Assembly: GCA_963665975.1 (NCBI GenBank)
Contig: OY762508.1
Location: forward strand, 1,302,001-1,366,000
Direction of reading: 5' to 3'
Length of the DNA stretch: 64,000 nucleotides
Source of the DNA: G963665975 sp963665975
Lineage (GTDB): Bacteria; Bacteroidota; Rhodothermia; Rhodothermales; Bin80
Under the pieces are notes generated by a model. The model did not search any database. It saw only the letters and a list, made by a program, of their open reading frames with translations, and had not been told where the DNA came from. Numbering within the stretch: position 1 is the first letter of the stretch; each line of letters begins with the position of its first letter. Positions 28,201 through 36,721 of this stretch are shown in pieces. A program made the translations under genes and the position numbers.

Positions 28201-29139
28201 CTCGGCTTCAAATTGATGTTTTTCCCGGAGACTTTCGTCCAGGTGAACAGTGCACAGACCGGGTGGAACGACGAAGCGATTTACCCGATCGCCCTGAGTC
28301 CCTACAACTCTCCCGGTTTCGTGCGTGGACTCCGCAACCCGGCCGACTACCGCGTGGAGGTGGTCGGGCCGGGAGAAGGCCATTCGATAGAAATGCAGGT
28401 CACGGTGCGCAGGTCACTGCCGGCCCGGCCCACCAACGTGAAGGTATACCGCGTAGGAACCAGCGGCGCCGACGACGTGGAGGTCGACTATGCCTTCTGG
28501 GACCTGACCGGACCGGACTTTGTCAGCCCCACCTCCACAGAGCCAGCCTCTTTCTCCGCAGACCCGGCGATCCGCGAAAGCGATCTCATCATCCTTCGCG
28601 AGCCCAAGGTTGGTGACGAAACAGGGGCGCCCACCATTACGTGGCGCATTACGCTCAACTTCGTAGCACCCGATCGCATCAACCCGCGCGAAGGCGATGT
28701 CGCCAATATCCTGACAAGGAAGCCATTCTTGCGTAACGACGTGTTCGAATTCAGCGCCGTCGGCCCCAAAACGGTGGCTCTGGATCCCGACTCGCTGATG
28801 GACCGCATTCGCGTCGTACCCAACCCGTACGTCGCCACGAACCAGTTCGAAGCGCTCAATGCGTTTTCGACAGGCCGTGGCCCTCGGGCGATCAAGTTCA
28901 TCAACCTGCCTCCTCAGTGCACGCTGCGGATTTTCAGTGTGAACGGTCGCCTGATTCGCAGCCTGCAACTGCACGAAGGTTCGAACGACAACCTGACGGC
29001 AGCAGACCTCATGAACGGCACCCTGACGTGGGATCTTATGTCGGATGACCAGCTCACCGTTTCTTACGGCGTGTACCTCTATCACGTGGAAGCGCCAGGA
29101 TTCGGAGAAAAGACGGGCACCTTCGCCATCATCAAGTAA
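25282..29139 (+). CDS. Giant secreted protein with Asp-rich calcium-type motifs, FN3-like domain and T9SS C-terminal domain (cassette 1)
   Basis: 1285 residues with a signal peptide ending near residue 30. Residues about 320-560 hold several 'IDNDGDG', 'GIDDNLNGLVDES', 'GVDNDLDGAVDEG' and 'GIDNDNDWN' motifs, which resemble thrombospondin-3/EF-loop calcium sites. Around 703-840 is an FN3-like domain ('VTLYWDSKSEESIDEFLRS' ... 'YFYAVTAYDYGA'). The C-terminus (about 1173-1285) has 'RVVPNPYVATNQFE' and ends 'SYGVYLYHVEAPGFGEKTGT', the T9SS type A pattern. It should therefore cross the outer membrane and stay on the surface or be released. No enzyme domain recognised. A similar but distinct protein lies at 59848. 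Confidence 0.8.
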   Translation: MTGFSHKRIVEILTALLVLMLGTPTVGVAQGIIDRNHVPSKERTDPLERRRDDIDGNNIRATITNWTQTAQSGSPSDFWYEWPKNTNRRYVALTQLWVGAETAVNLGPDAGAPLWLLDVADFRGNTLGGNSSWTFEPIGGYANPAGSEYGIAQSDEPDSWPPYWPDKQGDTVDPGWSGSWNGFFGKNIYNADQEFFYKAGDDQYDRFRGVYQPDATDPSRYGLGLVVNTRIMAWTQILIDDVVFLIYGVKNDGTVNLSKVSIAIWLADCVAGDCGDDIIFFDLLEDVAFMTDEDGVGDQTFGTDPAGHVAIAFLETPGNATDRIDNDGDGTVSDECPANNGECNSPVVQESFLLGEDPANGIDDNLNGLVDESQAHVPFGEQSGVGYADYIDNDIDGERNSPTVTADMITAASGDTWQRWPPSPRTDPMQQGASGPVVHLITVSADVLGLPFRDNIDNDDSHVQATAAYPYLTEPGSPTVTQEMIDGAAGDPYRRYRVPETDIILYDLGAEDLGKGYADGVDNDLDGAVDEGIDEGFDEMIDESRADGIDNDNDWNILQNDTGLDGVGLSGDGGDGDGMPTSGSGTDFPGEKNIDVTDVSESDQIGITNVRLIGAQSLGIGSSSDRFMFYNYLFPGTFDTEKPDPGDNDLTVSSGLFPLQAGQTERISLSIQLGIGTEEVLAARDNALDAYAEDYQFAQAPITPTVTAVPGDGRVTLYWDSKSEESIDEFLRSIGQPFRDFEGYRIYRATDPAFLDALVITDGRGNLTFRKPIAQFDLIDGIGGFHPVAINGVSFYMGDDRVSGNEGLNGLAHSFVDSTVTNGVQYFYAVTAYDYGAISANISPTETPIRLRRLADGTIETGINVVAVTPTPPTAGYTEAYLENVDRFLPRVQGSTSSRIGFEIIDPQVLKDGNRYRITFEDTLIVGSFVVPDTLTTKNFSLIDLDANRTLITRSTAFKPNDEFPVLDEFGEALGFKLMFFPETFVQVNSAQTGWNDEAIYPIALSPYNSPGFVRGLRNPADYRVEVVGPGEGHSIEMQVTVRRSLPARPTNVKVYRVGTSGADDVEVDYAFWDLTGPDFVSPTSTEPASFSADPAIRESDLIILREPKVGDETGAPTITWRITLNFVAPDRINPREGDVANILTRKPFLRNDVFEFSAVGPKTVALDPDSLMDRIRVVPNPYVATNQFEALNAFSTGRGPRAIKFINLPPQCTLRIFSVNGRLIRSLQLHEGSNDNLTAADLMNGTLTWDLMSDDQLTVSYGVYLYHVEAPGFGEKTGTFAIIK

Positions 29140-29149
29140 GCGCACTAGC

Positions 29150-30217
29150 GTGACCTTTAGGAGAACAGTCAGTTGGGGAGCAAGCGCAGGACGGCTAATT
29201 GCCGCCATTGCCGTTCTATACGCGGCTGACATGCCCGCACGTGCACAATTCGCCAACGAAACGCGCGATGTGTCAAGGGGCGGCACGACGGCTGCGGAAT
29301 TTCTCAGCATTCCCGTTGGGGCGCGCGCTACGGGCATGGGGAGCGCCTATGTGTCCTTCGCCGATGATGCCACGGCCGTGTTCTGGAATCCTGCCGGCCT
29401 GGGAAATCTCGAGAGTACCACCTTTGCCGCCGAACATGCCGGATGGCTGGCCGGCATCCAGTTTAATTTTGCCGCCGTCGCAATGCCAACGCGGCTGGGG
29501 ACCTTTGGTGTCGGCGTCACCGCCCTGCGAACACCGGAGATGATCGTAACGACCGTCGCAGAGCAGAATGGTACCGGCGAAACCTTCGATGCCGCGAGCT
29601 ATGCCGTGAGTGCCTCCTTTGGACGCGCGCTTACGGATCGGTTCGTCTTCGGCATCACGGGAAAGCTCATCACGGAACGAATCTGGCATTCCCGGGCCTC
29701 CGGCCTCGCAATTGACGTGGGAACCGTCTTTACGACGCCGTTCAGGGGCATCCGCCTGGGGGCGTCGATCAGCAACTTCGGTACAAAGATGCGCATCCGC
29801 GGCGATGACCTTCTGGTGATCGCCGATGTGGATCCCACCATTCGGGGGAACAACGAAAGCAACCGCGCCGAGCTGCGTACGGACGCGTTCGATTTGCCGC
29901 TCACCATGCGCATTGGATTGTCAGGGGAAGTCTTCGACTCCCCCAACGGACGCCTGACACTAGCCGTAGATGTGCTCAGTCCCAACAACAGCGACCAGTT
30001 CGCCAACATTGGCGCTGAACTCGGATTTCTGGGTGACCTGATCATGGTCCGGGCAGGATATAGCGAGCTTTTTCTGCAGGAAAGTGTGCGATCCTTCACC
30101 GTAGGCGGCGGGATCCGCTACAGCTTTGCGTCCGTGGGCCTGGTGATGGACTATGCCTTTGAAGACCAGGATTTTTTCCAGGGCGTCCATCGCTACTCGC
30201 TGGCCGTGCATTTTTGA
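29150..30217 (+). CDS. PorV/PorQ-like outer-membrane beta-barrel (UPF0164 type, cassette 1)
   Basis: 355 residues from a GTG at 29150, which sits 10 bases after the giant protein's stop and gives a signal peptide ('RLIAAIAVLYAADMPARAQ'); an in-frame ATG at 29045 lies inside the upstream gene and is unlikely. The mature protein opens with 'FLSIPVGARATGMGSAYVSF' and 'DDATAVFWNPAGLGNL', the hallmark of the PorV/PorQ/UPF0164 family, and continues as alternating barrel strands to a C-terminal Phe. PorV-type barrels shuttle T9SS cargo to the attachment complex. Next to a T9SS-tagged protein this one may be a dedicated shuttle, an inference from position. Confidence 0.88.
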   Translation: MTFRRTVSWGASAGRLIAAIAVLYAADMPARAQFANETRDVSRGGTTAAEFLSIPVGARATGMGSAYVSFADDATAVFWNPAGLGNLESTTFAAEHAGWLAGIQFNFAAVAMPTRLGTFGVGVTALRTPEMIVTTVAEQNGTGETFDAASYAVSASFGRALTDRFVFGITGKLITERIWHSRASGLAIDVGTVFTTPFRGIRLGASISNFGTKMRIRGDDLLVIADVDPTIRGNNESNRAELRTDAFDLPLTMRIGLSGEVFDSPNGRLTLAVDVLSPNNSDQFANIGAELGFLGDLIMVRAGYSELFLQESVRSFTVGGGIRYSFASVGLVMDYAFEDQDFFQGVHRYSLAVHF

Positions 30218-30435
30218 GGAAACACCCTTCGTACTGCTGTTATGGTTGCAATAACATTAATGCCTCTTGCAAAACTACCCAGAGCGATTGGCGGTAGCAA
30301 TGGACCGAGCGGTTTGATTCTATGCAAGTAGCTCGGATTACGTGGGTAACCAACACCGTTGCGCAGTCTTCCACCAATAATATAGGCCTTCCACCACCCC
30401 TGCTGTCTCGTCGCGGCGGTTTCGGGTCGGAATGC

Positions 30436-30850
30436 CTACGGCCCGCACACAGCTGTCCCTGGCACCTGCTCCACAGGAAGCCTTTCCCACGCAACCATGG
30501 CGAAATCGTCCATCAAGATTAGGCGTAGCAGTTGATCTACGGTGAGCGCGGGCATCCCGAACTTCAGGTGGCATGTCACCTTCATATGGCCACGCACAAG
30601 ACGGCCGCAAAAGTCGTCCTTGAGTCGTCCAAAGTCGCGCTCCGCCGTCGAACGCTCCTTGAAACGTGCTAGCTCTGGCCGAACATATCTGGCCTACGCG
30701 CCCTTGCCTCGCGGTGCCGCTCCGCATTACCATGGCTCACGGATTACCGTCTATAATCGTTATATGGTCCAAGCGTTCATTGTATGCGCGAATCTCCTCG
30801 GCGTCATACGCGCTATCCATCAGGTTGCAACTTCATACCACGGGACTTGC
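30436..30850 (-). pseudogene. DDE transposase remnant (IS4/IS5-like), frame-disrupted
   Basis: On the minus strand one frame reads 'LMDSAYDAEEIRAYNERLDH' then 'ITIIDGNP' and stops; another, ending at 30436, reads 'PELARFKERSTAERDFGRLK', 'GHMKVTCHLKFGMPALTVDQ' and 'LLRLIL'. This is the C-terminal part of a common DDE transposase type ('DSAYDA', 'RYRERSTVERVNGRLKDEFG', 'ALTADQLLRL') with at least one frameshift and internal stops between the two pieces. Nothing of the N-terminal half is clear. The 30218-31116 gap contains no other gene I can support; this debris sits just upstream of the subtilase gene and may have brought or removed promoter sequence. Confidence 0.72.
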
Positions 30851-31116
30851 ACCCGCTATATCCTGCCAGCTTCTCCTGGCGCACTTCTTTCGGACGCTCC
30901 TCTCCCTTACGAGAACACCCCAGCATGCGATCTGGAACGCTTGGCAGAACGAGCTCGACACACCATCTACAACGCCATCAGGAGCTTCTTGTAGCACCCG
31001 GTCACAGGGTCAAGCACCTCGTCCATCAGAACAGGCTCCCGTTGGCAACGGATCCAGAAACCTCGCGCAATTCAGTGGATTTTAAGAAGCTCCTGCGATT
31101 GCCAGAAAAGCGAACG

Positions 31117-34100
31117 ATGCCAAACGCCCCTGCTTCGAGACTACAGGACCGTCTGCTTTGTGTTTGTAGAGCATTGGTTCTTGTAGTTGCTGGTATCCCG
31201 GCTATTGCCCGGGCCCAGGAGCAGCCGGTCTATGAGGCCCACGTCATAGTCGTGCAGTTTGAACCCGGAATAATCATTGGGGAGGGTGCCGCCAAGACGG
31301 GGCTGGAGCTCTTCGATCGCGTGGCTTCCCGGTACCGCGCACACACGGTTGAGCGCGCGTTTCCATTTCTGGATCACGTGCAGCCGACGCCGAAGACCGA
31401 GCAAAATCTAGCCGCGCTTCGCCGCACGTACTATGTGCGTTACAGTGCTGACGCTAATCCCGCCCTCGTGGCGAAGACGCTGGCTGCCGTGCCTGGCGTG
31501 ACCTATGCCGAGCCTATTGCCATCCCCCGTCTTTCGGAACTTGACGTGGCAGCAGAGCCCAATGATCCATCATTCAGTGACCAGACGTATCTCCGGCACA
31601 TGCGCCTGCCAGAAGCCTGGGACATCGTCAAAGGAAAAGACAGCAATCCACCGGTGGTGATCGCGATCGTGGATGGTGGAGGGAACTGGCGTCATGAGGA
31701 TCTTCTTGCGAACGTATGGACCAATCCGGACGAGATTCCGGACAATGGCATAGATGACGATAGTAACGGCTTCATTGATGATGTGCATGGGGCTAATTTA
31801 TGCGACGCAGATGACACGAACAACGACCCATACAATCCAGAGGATGGCTGGCATGGCACACTCGTTGCGGGTGCGGCTGGCGCCGTGACCGACAATGGCA
31901 CAGGACTGGCCGGTGCTGCCTGGAATGCCGATCTCATGCATATCTGTGGCAACTACGACGGCATCCTGTATGCGGCCGCCAACGGCGCCAGCATCATAAA
32001 TACCAGCTGGTTTACACCACGCTCGGATGAGGAACGTAGAATGGAAGTGCAAATCCTGAACCTCGCCACGGACATGGGGGCCCTGGTAGTCGCAGCAGCA
32101 TCTAATGGCGGCCGGAATGTCGATGAATTCGCACACAATCCTTACGCTCATTCCCGGGTTCTTTCTGTAGGCGCGACTCGCAAAGATGCGCGCACCAAGG
32201 CGAGTTTTTCGAATTACGGAAAGCGGGTAAACGTCTTTGCACCTGGCGAAGGCATCATTACTACTGCACATGACGGCGATTACACAATATCAGGTGGTAC
32301 CTCATTAGCGGCGCCGCTGGTAAGTGGGGTGGCCGCATTGGTCAAGACCCGTTTCCCCGACCTTTCGCCAGATGCACTGCGCGAGCAGTTGCGGCTATCG
32401 AGCGAAAACATGGACGGGGAAAACCTGCGTTATGAGGGATTGCTGGGACGTGGATATGTCAACGCCGAAGCGGCGCTGAAAACGCCTGCAGTTCCGGCCG
32501 TACGCGTCAAGCGTTGGTCGTGGACCGATACCGACGGCAACGGCCAGATTTCTTCGGGAGACGACGTAAGGATCCGGGCAACAGTAACCAATTACCTGGC
32601 CGAAGCCCGGCAGCTGACCGTGGGACTGATTGCGGCCGAATCGTATCCGTATATAGATATCACGACGGCGGGGCATGCCGTAGGCCTCCTGGCAAGCGGA
32701 GACTCCGCCGAGGTCCGCTTCCAGTTCAGGGTGGCTTCCGATGCGCCCGTAAATCGCAGAGTATTTTTCCATACTCGCGTCCGCGATGGCGCATTCGTTG
32801 ATGAGGCCGACCTGTTTTTCTTTGTTATTAACAGGCGGCTTGATGTGGTGTACGCAGTACTCAGTGCACTGTACGCCTCTACGGATGGCTACAACTGGAG
32901 AAACAATTATGGCTGGGACTTCACCCGGGTTCCCACGCCGGAGCAGTTGGAGGGGTGGTTTGGAGTCACGGCCCGGGAGGGAATAGTACAAGGGCTCCGT
33001 CTGAAAGACAACAACCTAACGGGGCAGCTACCGCCCGAGGTGGGAAGCCTCTCCAATCTCCTCAGCCTGGAACTCGCCAATAATTCGCTTGCCGGGGAGA
33101 TCCCCCGGGAACTGGGTAACCTCTCGAAACTGACATGGCTGGATCTGAGCAACAACGCTTTGTCCGGGAAGCTACCGAGGAGCCTCATGCAGCTCACGAA
33201 TTTGTACGGGCTGTTCATTCATGGCCAAGGCCTTTGCGTACCCTGGGATTATGATTTTAGGGCATGGCTGGATGGAATTCCGATTAGGAGATTCAGCAAG
33301 TGCGTACACCTAACAAAGGACGTTGAAGATCAGACGTTTACGATGGGAGGAGCTGTCGCCCTTCACCTACCCGGAGCTGTCCAAGGCGCGGCCCCCTATT
33401 CCTACACGCTCGATCCGGCACTGCCGCCAGGACTGATCTTTAATGGCGCCACCCGTACGGTTAGCGGCGTACCGACTGAGACCGCCAACCAAGTAACGTA
33501 CACGTACACGGTTACCGATGCCAATGCAATTACAGACAGTCTGACCTTTGGCATTGAGGTGGTCGCAGGCGTGTCCTTTGCGGATGTGGTTGTAGATCAA
33601 CTGTTTCTGCATGCACAACCCATTACGCCCCTGGTCTTACCCGAAGCCGCGGGAGGGGTGCCGCCAATTGCCTATACGCTAACCCCCACGCTACCTGCAG
33701 GATTGGCCTTTGACGCTGCGACCCGCTCCTTGAGCGGGTCGCCGACGATGGTCACCGCTGGCGCCACACCGTACACGTACAAGGCCACCGGCACGAATGG
33801 ATCCGCCGACAGCCTGACCTTCAGCATAGAAGTGGTCGCAGGCGTGTCGTTTGCGGATATGGTTGCAGATCAATCATTCCCGCGAGCGCAGCCCATTACG
33901 CCACTGGTCTTGCCCGAAGCCGCGGGAGGGGTGCCGCCAATTGCCTATACGCTAACCCCTACGCTACCTGCAGGATTGGCCTTTGACGCTGCGACCCGCT
34001 CCTTGAGCGGAACACCGACGATGGTCACCGCTGGCGCCACACCGTACACGTACAAGGCCACCGGCACGAATGGATCCGCCGACAGCCTGACCTTCAGCAT

Positions 34101-34422
34101 CCAGGTGTATTCCCCGGTGAGCGCCGAGCAGGAATCCTTGCCTGAAGCATTTGCAATGCATGGCAGCTATCCCAATCCCTTCCGGCATGCCACTCGCCTC
34201 GTGTTCGATCTGCCCTGGCCAGCCCGTATGACGGTGGAGGTGCTGGATGTCGTGGGTCGGCGCGTGCTTAGCGTGCCCGGGACTGATTTGGCGGCAGGAT
34301 GGAAGCAAAGCATTGAACTCGTCGGCGCTGGAATGCCCTCAGGACTATACCTGTACCGGGTACACGCGTCATCGCCCGAGGGCAGTGCAGTGCATGTAGG
34401 TCGCTTCATGCGCATCCGGTGA
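31117..34422 (+). CDS. Secreted subtilisin-like (S8) protease with leucine-rich repeats, Ig-like repeats and T9SS domain
   Basis: 1101 residues from ATG 31117, which gives the signal peptide 'ALVLVVAGIPAIARA'; the open frame further upstream overlaps transposase debris. An inhibitor-like prodomain is followed by the S8 triad D186 ('IAIVDGGGNW'), H246 ('GWHGTLVAGAAGA') and S396 ('SGGTSLAAPLVSG'). Residues about 625-725 are plant-type LRRs ('LKDNNLTGQLPPEVGSLSNL'). Three putative Ig domains (He_PIG-like, 'LPAGLAFDAATRSLSG') occupy about 740-998, two of them nearly identical. The T9SS domain ('SYPNPFRHATRLVFDL' ... 'SGLYLYRVHA') ends the protein. Likely an exported or surface protease whose repeats mediate binding. 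Confidence 0.9.
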   Translation: MPNAPASRLQDRLLCVCRALVLVVAGIPAIARAQEQPVYEAHVIVVQFEPGIIIGEGAAKTGLELFDRVASRYRAHTVERAFPFLDHVQPTPKTEQNLAALRRTYYVRYSADANPALVAKTLAAVPGVTYAEPIAIPRLSELDVAAEPNDPSFSDQTYLRHMRLPEAWDIVKGKDSNPPVVIAIVDGGGNWRHEDLLANVWTNPDEIPDNGIDDDSNGFIDDVHGANLCDADDTNNDPYNPEDGWHGTLVAGAAGAVTDNGTGLAGAAWNADLMHICGNYDGILYAAANGASIINTSWFTPRSDEERRMEVQILNLATDMGALVVAAASNGGRNVDEFAHNPYAHSRVLSVGATRKDARTKASFSNYGKRVNVFAPGEGIITTAHDGDYTISGGTSLAAPLVSGVAALVKTRFPDLSPDALREQLRLSSENMDGENLRYEGLLGRGYVNAEAALKTPAVPAVRVKRWSWTDTDGNGQISSGDDVRIRATVTNYLAEARQLTVGLIAAESYPYIDITTAGHAVGLLASGDSAEVRFQFRVASDAPVNRRVFFHTRVRDGAFVDEADLFFFVINRRLDVVYAVLSALYASTDGYNWRNNYGWDFTRVPTPEQLEGWFGVTAREGIVQGLRLKDNNLTGQLPPEVGSLSNLLSLELANNSLAGEIPRELGNLSKLTWLDLSNNALSGKLPRSLMQLTNLYGLFIHGQGLCVPWDYDFRAWLDGIPIRRFSKCVHLTKDVEDQTFTMGGAVALHLPGAVQGAAPYSYTLDPALPPGLIFNGATRTVSGVPTETANQVTYTYTVTDANAITDSLTFGIEVVAGVSFADVVVDQLFLHAQPITPLVLPEAAGGVPPIAYTLTPTLPAGLAFDAATRSLSGSPTMVTAGATPYTYKATGTNGSADSLTFSIEVVAGVSFADMVADQSFPRAQPITPLVLPEAAGGVPPIAYTLTPTLPAGLAFDAATRSLSGTPTMVTAGATPYTYKATGTNGSADSLTFSIQVYSPVSAEQESLPEAFAMHGSYPNPFRHATRLVFDLPWPARMTVEVLDVVGRRVLSVPGTDLAAGWKQSIELVGAGMPSGLYLYRVHASSPEGSAVHVGRFMRIR
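33556..34101 (+). repeat. Two tandem 273-base repeats inside the S8 protease gene
   Basis: Units 33556-33828 and 33829-34101 each encode one 91-residue Ig-like domain starting 'EVVAGVSFAD'. Long parts are identical at DNA level (for example around 33725 and 33998), with only scattered changes, mainly near the start of the unit and at the 'SGSPT'/'SGTPT' codons. A third, more diverged unit precedes them. Looks like a recent in-frame duplication. Confidence 0.9.
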
Positions 34423-34587
34423 AAGATGCAACCGGGAGTCACTCGGCTACAGCAATGGCCTTCGGAATCTTGCGTCGGCCTGTCCTCCTTCAAACAAAGC
34501 AAGCGGGGCATTAATTTTTTTTTTACTTTCGCCTGCCGGAGTGCGGGCGCTCTCCTCCATTACCCTAACTAACACGAGGAATACTTC

Positions 34588-36645
34588 ATGCGAATTGCTA
34601 CAACTGCTCGCGTGGGATTGCTGATGCTTCTAGTCTGCCTGGCCACCAGCGCCTATGGGCAGACCGGACGCACGGTGACACTCACGCTTAACATGGCCAC
34701 TAACCCGGACACCACGCGGCTGGATGACCTTATCGAAGTACGGGGGAACGCCAGTGGAGTCGCTCCCGCCACGCTCAAGGACGGCAATGTGATTTCATGG
34801 GACGATGCCAGCACCCTGGAGCCCATGAACGTCGGGGGTGATTACTGGAGGATTCAGTTCGAAATTGCGGACACCACCGAACTCACCTTCAAGTTCTTCT
34901 CCACGCAGTCTCAGGATGCCGGAGTCAATGGATGGGAAGCGGATCCCAACCCGGTCATCCCGCCGGGAACCGGCGACACCACGCTCACGCTGCATTATTT
35001 CGAGTCGCAGAGCGAGTGGCATGGTGTCTCCGGTGACCGCGGCGACTATGACTGGCGTCCGTTCGCGTCCAAGGAAGACAGCGTTGCCGTGTGGTTTCGC
35101 GTAGCCATGTTCGGGACGGAAGCCGACGCGGACGGCTACGATCCGGCGCTGGGAGATACCTCGCAGGCCATCGGCGTACGGGGAGCTCCGCTAGCCAATA
35201 GCGACAGCTCGGCCTTGGGACCCGTCGACTGGGGCTCCTCCAATGTTGTGCTGAACAGGGAATCCACCAACGAGAATGCCGTCGGATACCGGTTGTATTC
35301 CGGCGTCGCCTACTATCCTAACGCCCTGGTCGGATTGGAGCAGGCCTACAAATTCGTCCTTGACGCCGGCGGATCCACCGGATGGGAAGAGGGCAACCTT
35401 GCGGGCAACCGTACATTCACCGTTCCTGCGGCCGACACTACCTTGCAATGGATGTACTTCGGCGATACGCCCCCGGTTGCTGTTGATCCTGTGACCAGCA
35501 ACGTCGTCTTCGGCGTCGATCTCAGCGCCTTCGAAACGGCGGGAGTGTTCGATGTGGCGCGTGGTGACACCCTATGGGTGTACGGTGACTTCAACAACTG
35601 GCAAAACTGCAAGACGGAGTCTCCGGATCGGTGCCTGATGGAAAAGATACCGGGAGAATCAGAATTCGGGATCGCCGTACCGATTACCAAGCTTCCCAAT
35701 ATCGAATTTCAGTACAAGTATTTCCTGGATTTCAACGACGAGCGATTCATGGACCAGTTCGGTGTGCCGCCGCCAAGTGGATGGGAGGAAGGACACCTGA
35801 CCGGGATAAACCGGCGTAATGTGTTTGCGGGAGACCAGCAGCAGATTCTGCCGCTCGCCTACTTCAACGATGTCACGCCCCAGAACCTGATCCTGCCCGG
35901 AACCTCCGTCGAAGTGGCGTTCTCGGTTGACATGACCGGGACGCTGACAGACGATGCGCAGCCGTTCAATCCCGCGGGCGGAGATACGGTCAGCATCCGC
36001 CTGGGAGATCCAATCTGGGCGCATACGCAGGGCATCGACGGGACTGACCACGACATCCCCCTTACGGACCTTGTCCAATTGACGGATCCCGATGGTGATA
36101 ATATCTACACGGGCACGTGGACGATAAGCGGCCCCACGTACAACGTGATCACCTTCAAGTACATGTACGGGCAGAGCGGCACGTTCGTAAACGAAATGGG
36201 ATCGGACACCGGTACGCCGGGCCGCAACCGTGCACGGTACATTCCCAGGAATGCCGACGGCTCCTGGCCTGCATCCTTTGCACTCCCGGAAGCCTCCTTC
36301 GCCCTCGACCCGGGACCCTTGCCGCATGACACGAACCCCTTTATCGGCGTTGGTATCGAAGAGGTTTCGAGTGACGTCCCAAATGAAATCTGGCTGGGCG
36401 GCAATTACCCGAACCCGTTCAACCCGACGACCACGTTCGAGTACAGCCTGACGCAGGCCGATCATGTCAAGATCCACGTCTACGACGTGCTGGGCCGCCG
36501 GGTGGCAACGCTGGTTGACGGCGTGCAGCACGCGGCCACCTACCAGATCACCTTCAATGCATCGGATCTGGCCAGCGGGGTGTACTTTTACGCACTGGAA
36601 ACATCGACTACGTCGCTAACCAGACGGATGCTGCTCATCAAGTAG
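34588..36645 (+). CDS. Secreted glucan-binding-like protein with T9SS domain
   Basis: 685 residues, signal peptide to about 25 ('LLMLLVCLATSAYGQ'). The body is made of several beta-sandwich modules of starch-binding type: 'DTLWVYGDFNNWQN' and 'FQYKYFLDFNDERFMDQFGV' resemble CBM20/CBM48-like or E-set folds, with 'GWEEGNLAGNR' and 'GWEEGHLTGINR' repeated in two modules. The C-terminus has 'GNYPNPFNPTTTFEYSL' and 'DVLGRRVATLVDG', a textbook T9SS type A domain. No catalytic residues seen. GAGGAA precedes the ATG as ribosome-binding site. It stands before two GH13 genes, so a role as surface glucan binder is inferred. Confidence 0.8.
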   Translation: MRIATTARVGLLMLLVCLATSAYGQTGRTVTLTLNMATNPDTTRLDDLIEVRGNASGVAPATLKDGNVISWDDASTLEPMNVGGDYWRIQFEIADTTELTFKFFSTQSQDAGVNGWEADPNPVIPPGTGDTTLTLHYFESQSEWHGVSGDRGDYDWRPFASKEDSVAVWFRVAMFGTEADADGYDPALGDTSQAIGVRGAPLANSDSSALGPVDWGSSNVVLNRESTNENAVGYRLYSGVAYYPNALVGLEQAYKFVLDAGGSTGWEEGNLAGNRTFTVPAADTTLQWMYFGDTPPVAVDPVTSNVVFGVDLSAFETAGVFDVARGDTLWVYGDFNNWQNCKTESPDRCLMEKIPGESEFGIAVPITKLPNIEFQYKYFLDFNDERFMDQFGVPPPSGWEEGHLTGINRRNVFAGDQQQILPLAYFNDVTPQNLILPGTSVEVAFSVDMTGTLTDDAQPFNPAGGDTVSIRLGDPIWAHTQGIDGTDHDIPLTDLVQLTDPDGDNIYTGTWTISGPTYNVITFKYMYGQSGTFVNEMGSDTGTPGRNRARYIPRNADGSWPASFALPEASFALDPGPLPHDTNPFIGVGIEEVSSDVPNEIWLGGNYPNPFNPTTTFEYSLTQADHVKIHVYDVLGRRVATLVDGVQHAATYQITFNASDLASGVYFYALETSTTSLTRRMLLIK

Positions 36646-36670
36646 CAGGGTTCGCATATGCAGAGTCTTT

Positions 36671-36703
36671 CGGGGTCGGCGGGGTGTGCTCCTGCCGACC
36701 CCG
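36671..36703 (+). terminator. Perfect 10-bp hairpin between the T9SS protein and the GH13 lipoprotein
   Basis: CGGGGTCGGC at 36671-36680 pairs with GCCGACCCCG at 36694-36703 around a 13-base loop. Only a weakly T-rich stretch follows and the next ATG (36722) is 19 bases on, so it may be a partial terminator, an mRNA processing/stability hairpin or an attenuator rather than a full stop. Confidence 0.55.
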
Positions 36704-36721
36704 CGTTATATTCTGACGGGT

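Noticed and set aside
30338..30733. 131-codon minus-strand ORF in the transposase remnant
   Set aside because: Wrong frame: the transposase similarity is in the neighbouring frame.
30784..31116. 111-codon N-terminal extension of the S8 protease
   Set aside because: It is read across DNA that encodes transposase remains on the other strand, and a signal peptide begins at 31117.
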